The translations under genes and the position numbers were made by a program. Positions 63,292 to 64,000 of a DNA stretch of 64,000 nucleotides are shown here, piece by piece. Each line of letters opens with the position of its first letter. Within the stretch, counting starts at the first letter, position 1. Below the pieces are notes generated by a model. That model worked only from the letters and a program-made list of their open reading frames with translations, was not told the origin of the DNA and searched no databases. The stretch is from Pseudideonella sakaiensis (lineage in GTDB: Bacteria > Pseudomonadota > Gammaproteobacteria > Burkholderiales > Burkholderiaceae_C), in the NCBI RefSeq assembly GCF_001293525.1, contig NZ_BBYR01000041.1, positions 1 through 64,000 on the forward strand. The letters are read 5' to 3'.

Positions 63292-63932
63292 CGGGAGGTC
63301 TCCGACCGGCGCAGCCGCCAGACGGCCAGCGCGATGCCGAGGCTGCCGAGGCCGAAGACCACCGCCACCAGCGGCCAGCGCAGCACGCCGACCATCAGGA
63401 AGGCCGCCAGCGCCAGCGCGGCGCACAGCGGCCGGCCGAGCGGATTGCGCTGCAGCGAGCCGGCCAGCTTGAGCGCGGTGGCCGTCACCAGGCCGGCGGC
63501 CACGGCCCCCATGCTGCGCAGCATCGAATCCACCACCGGGTGCTGCGCAAAGTGCGCATAGCCGGCCGAGGCGGCCAGCACGAGCAGGGCCGGCACGCAC
63601 AGCATGCCGCCGAGGGCCGCCAGCACGCCGCGCCAGCCGAACCAGCGGTCGCCGGCCATGATCGACAGGTTGATGATGTTCGGCCCCGGCAGCACCTGCG
63701 CCAGCGACAGCATCTCGACGAACTGCTCGCGGCTGAGCCAGCCCAGGCGCTCGACCAGCTCGCGCTGCGCCACCGCGAGCACGCCGCCGAAGCCCTGCAG
63801 CGCGAGCCGGTTGAAGGCGAGGAACAGCTCGGTCGGCGAGCGCGGGCCCGCCACCGGTGCGCCCTCGTCCGGTGGCCCGGCCGGGGCGCTGCCATCGCCC
63901 GCCGCGGTGCCCACCGGAGCCTGCGGCGTCAT
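63288..63932 (-). CDS. Chromate transporter, first half-protein
   Basis: A 214-residue CHR-family protein. After a Pro/Ala/Gly-rich N-terminus (~40 residues), the conserved N-domain motif appears: FGGVLAVAQRELVERLGWLS, LAQVLPGPNIINLSIMAGDRWFGWRG. Five to six helices follow. GGGGAG precedes the ATG at 63932. Its start overlaps the stop of the upstream partial gene (ATGA), so at least three genes form this operon. Confidence 0.91.
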   Translation of the reverse strand: MTPQAPVGTAAGDGSAPAGPPDEGAPVAGPRSPTELFLAFNRLALQGFGGVLAVAQRELVERLGWLSREQFVEMLSLAQVLPGPNIINLSIMAGDRWFGWRGVLAALGGMLCVPALLVLAASAGYAHFAQHPVVDSMLRSMGAVAAGLVTATALKLAGSLQRNPLGRPLCAALALAAFLMVGVLRWPLVAVVFGLGSLGIALAVWRLRRSETSR

Positions 63933-64000
63933 GCGCGCTCCCCGCGGCGCTGCACCCACAGGCTGAGCGCGACGGCCACCGCCATCGTGGCCGCGCCGAC
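63929..64000 (-). CDS. C-terminal end of an unidentified membrane protein
   Basis: The last 23 residues of a gene that continues beyond the right edge (ending ALSLWVQRRGERA). The stretch before it is a hydrophobic Ala/Val/Met segment, so it is probably the final transmembrane helix and basic tail of a membrane protein. Its stop overlaps the start of the chromate-transporter gene (ATGA), the main reason to believe it. The family cannot be told. Confidence 0.55.
   Translation of the reverse strand, partial: VGAATMAVAVALSLWVQRRGERA

Overview
This 64-kb window is chromosomal DNA from a very GC-rich (roughly 70% by eye) Gram-negative bacterium, most likely a betaproteobacterium of the order Burkholderiales, perhaps the Rubrivivax/Leptothrix/Ideonella neighbourhood. 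The evidence is gene content: elongation factor P with arginine at position 32 next to its rhamnosyltransferase EarP, the rimP-nusA-infB-rbfA-truB-typA block, hupB-tRNA-ppiD, an ETF-ubiquinone oxidoreductase, adjacent-type DUF2868/DUF3482 modules, and lipoproteins. Genes are dense, start and stop codons often overlap (ATGA, GTGA, TTGA), and codon use is strongly GC-biased, so nearly every long antisense reading frame is a shadow. No integrase, transposase, phage gene or CRISPR array was seen.

Layout. 1-13 kb: end of a chemotaxis receptor, an M3 oligopeptidase with a VanZ-like protein, an ABC exporter whose permease is fused to an M1 aminopeptidase, a DUF2868-DUF3482 membrane GTPase fusion, and ETF-quinone oxidoreductase. 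13-18 kb: an SDR, a YceH-type protein, a thioesterase, a small lipoprotein, and a PAS-LuxR regulator divergent from a two-subunit 3-oxoacid CoA-transferase. 18-29 kb: pyrD and rpiA (divergent), mnmC with a DUF3445 heme N-demethylase-like protein, efp/earP, uvrC, a TonB-C-like lipoprotein, pgsA and hupB. 29-36 kb: tRNA-Val, ppiD, a YdeI-like protein, tRNA-His, a DUF1624 membrane protein, an unrecognised Ala-rich protein, and glk-fabI.

36-46 kb: the rimP-nusA-infB-rbfA-truB-typA translation/transcription operon, with a near-consensus sigma-70 promoter and an intrinsic terminator inside its leader (a likely attenuator). A palindromic repeat array sits exactly between rbfA and truB and keeps the truB frame open. 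46-51 kb: a DMT transporter, an enoyl-CoA hydratase/HIBCH-type protein, GDP-L-fucose synthase, a polyprenyl-phosphate sugar transferase and tRNA-Ser. 51-58 kb: qmcA/nfeD divergent from an Orn/Lys/Arg decarboxylase across a perfect 15-bp inverted repeat, an orphan PAS histidine kinase, rlmB and a DUF302 protein. 58-64 kb: a two-component system whose kinase carries a huge proline-rich periplasmic insert, an exported intradiol-dioxygenase lipoprotein, and a split chromate-transporter pair.

Most of the window is core metabolism and information processing. The unusual parts are the two domain fusions in the first 11 kb, the in-frame repeat array at rbfA/truB, the symmetric inverted repeat at 52.4 kb, and the 58-63 kb sensor/dioxygenase locus. 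Start codons at GTG/TTG sites and all promoter calls are inference from sequence only.
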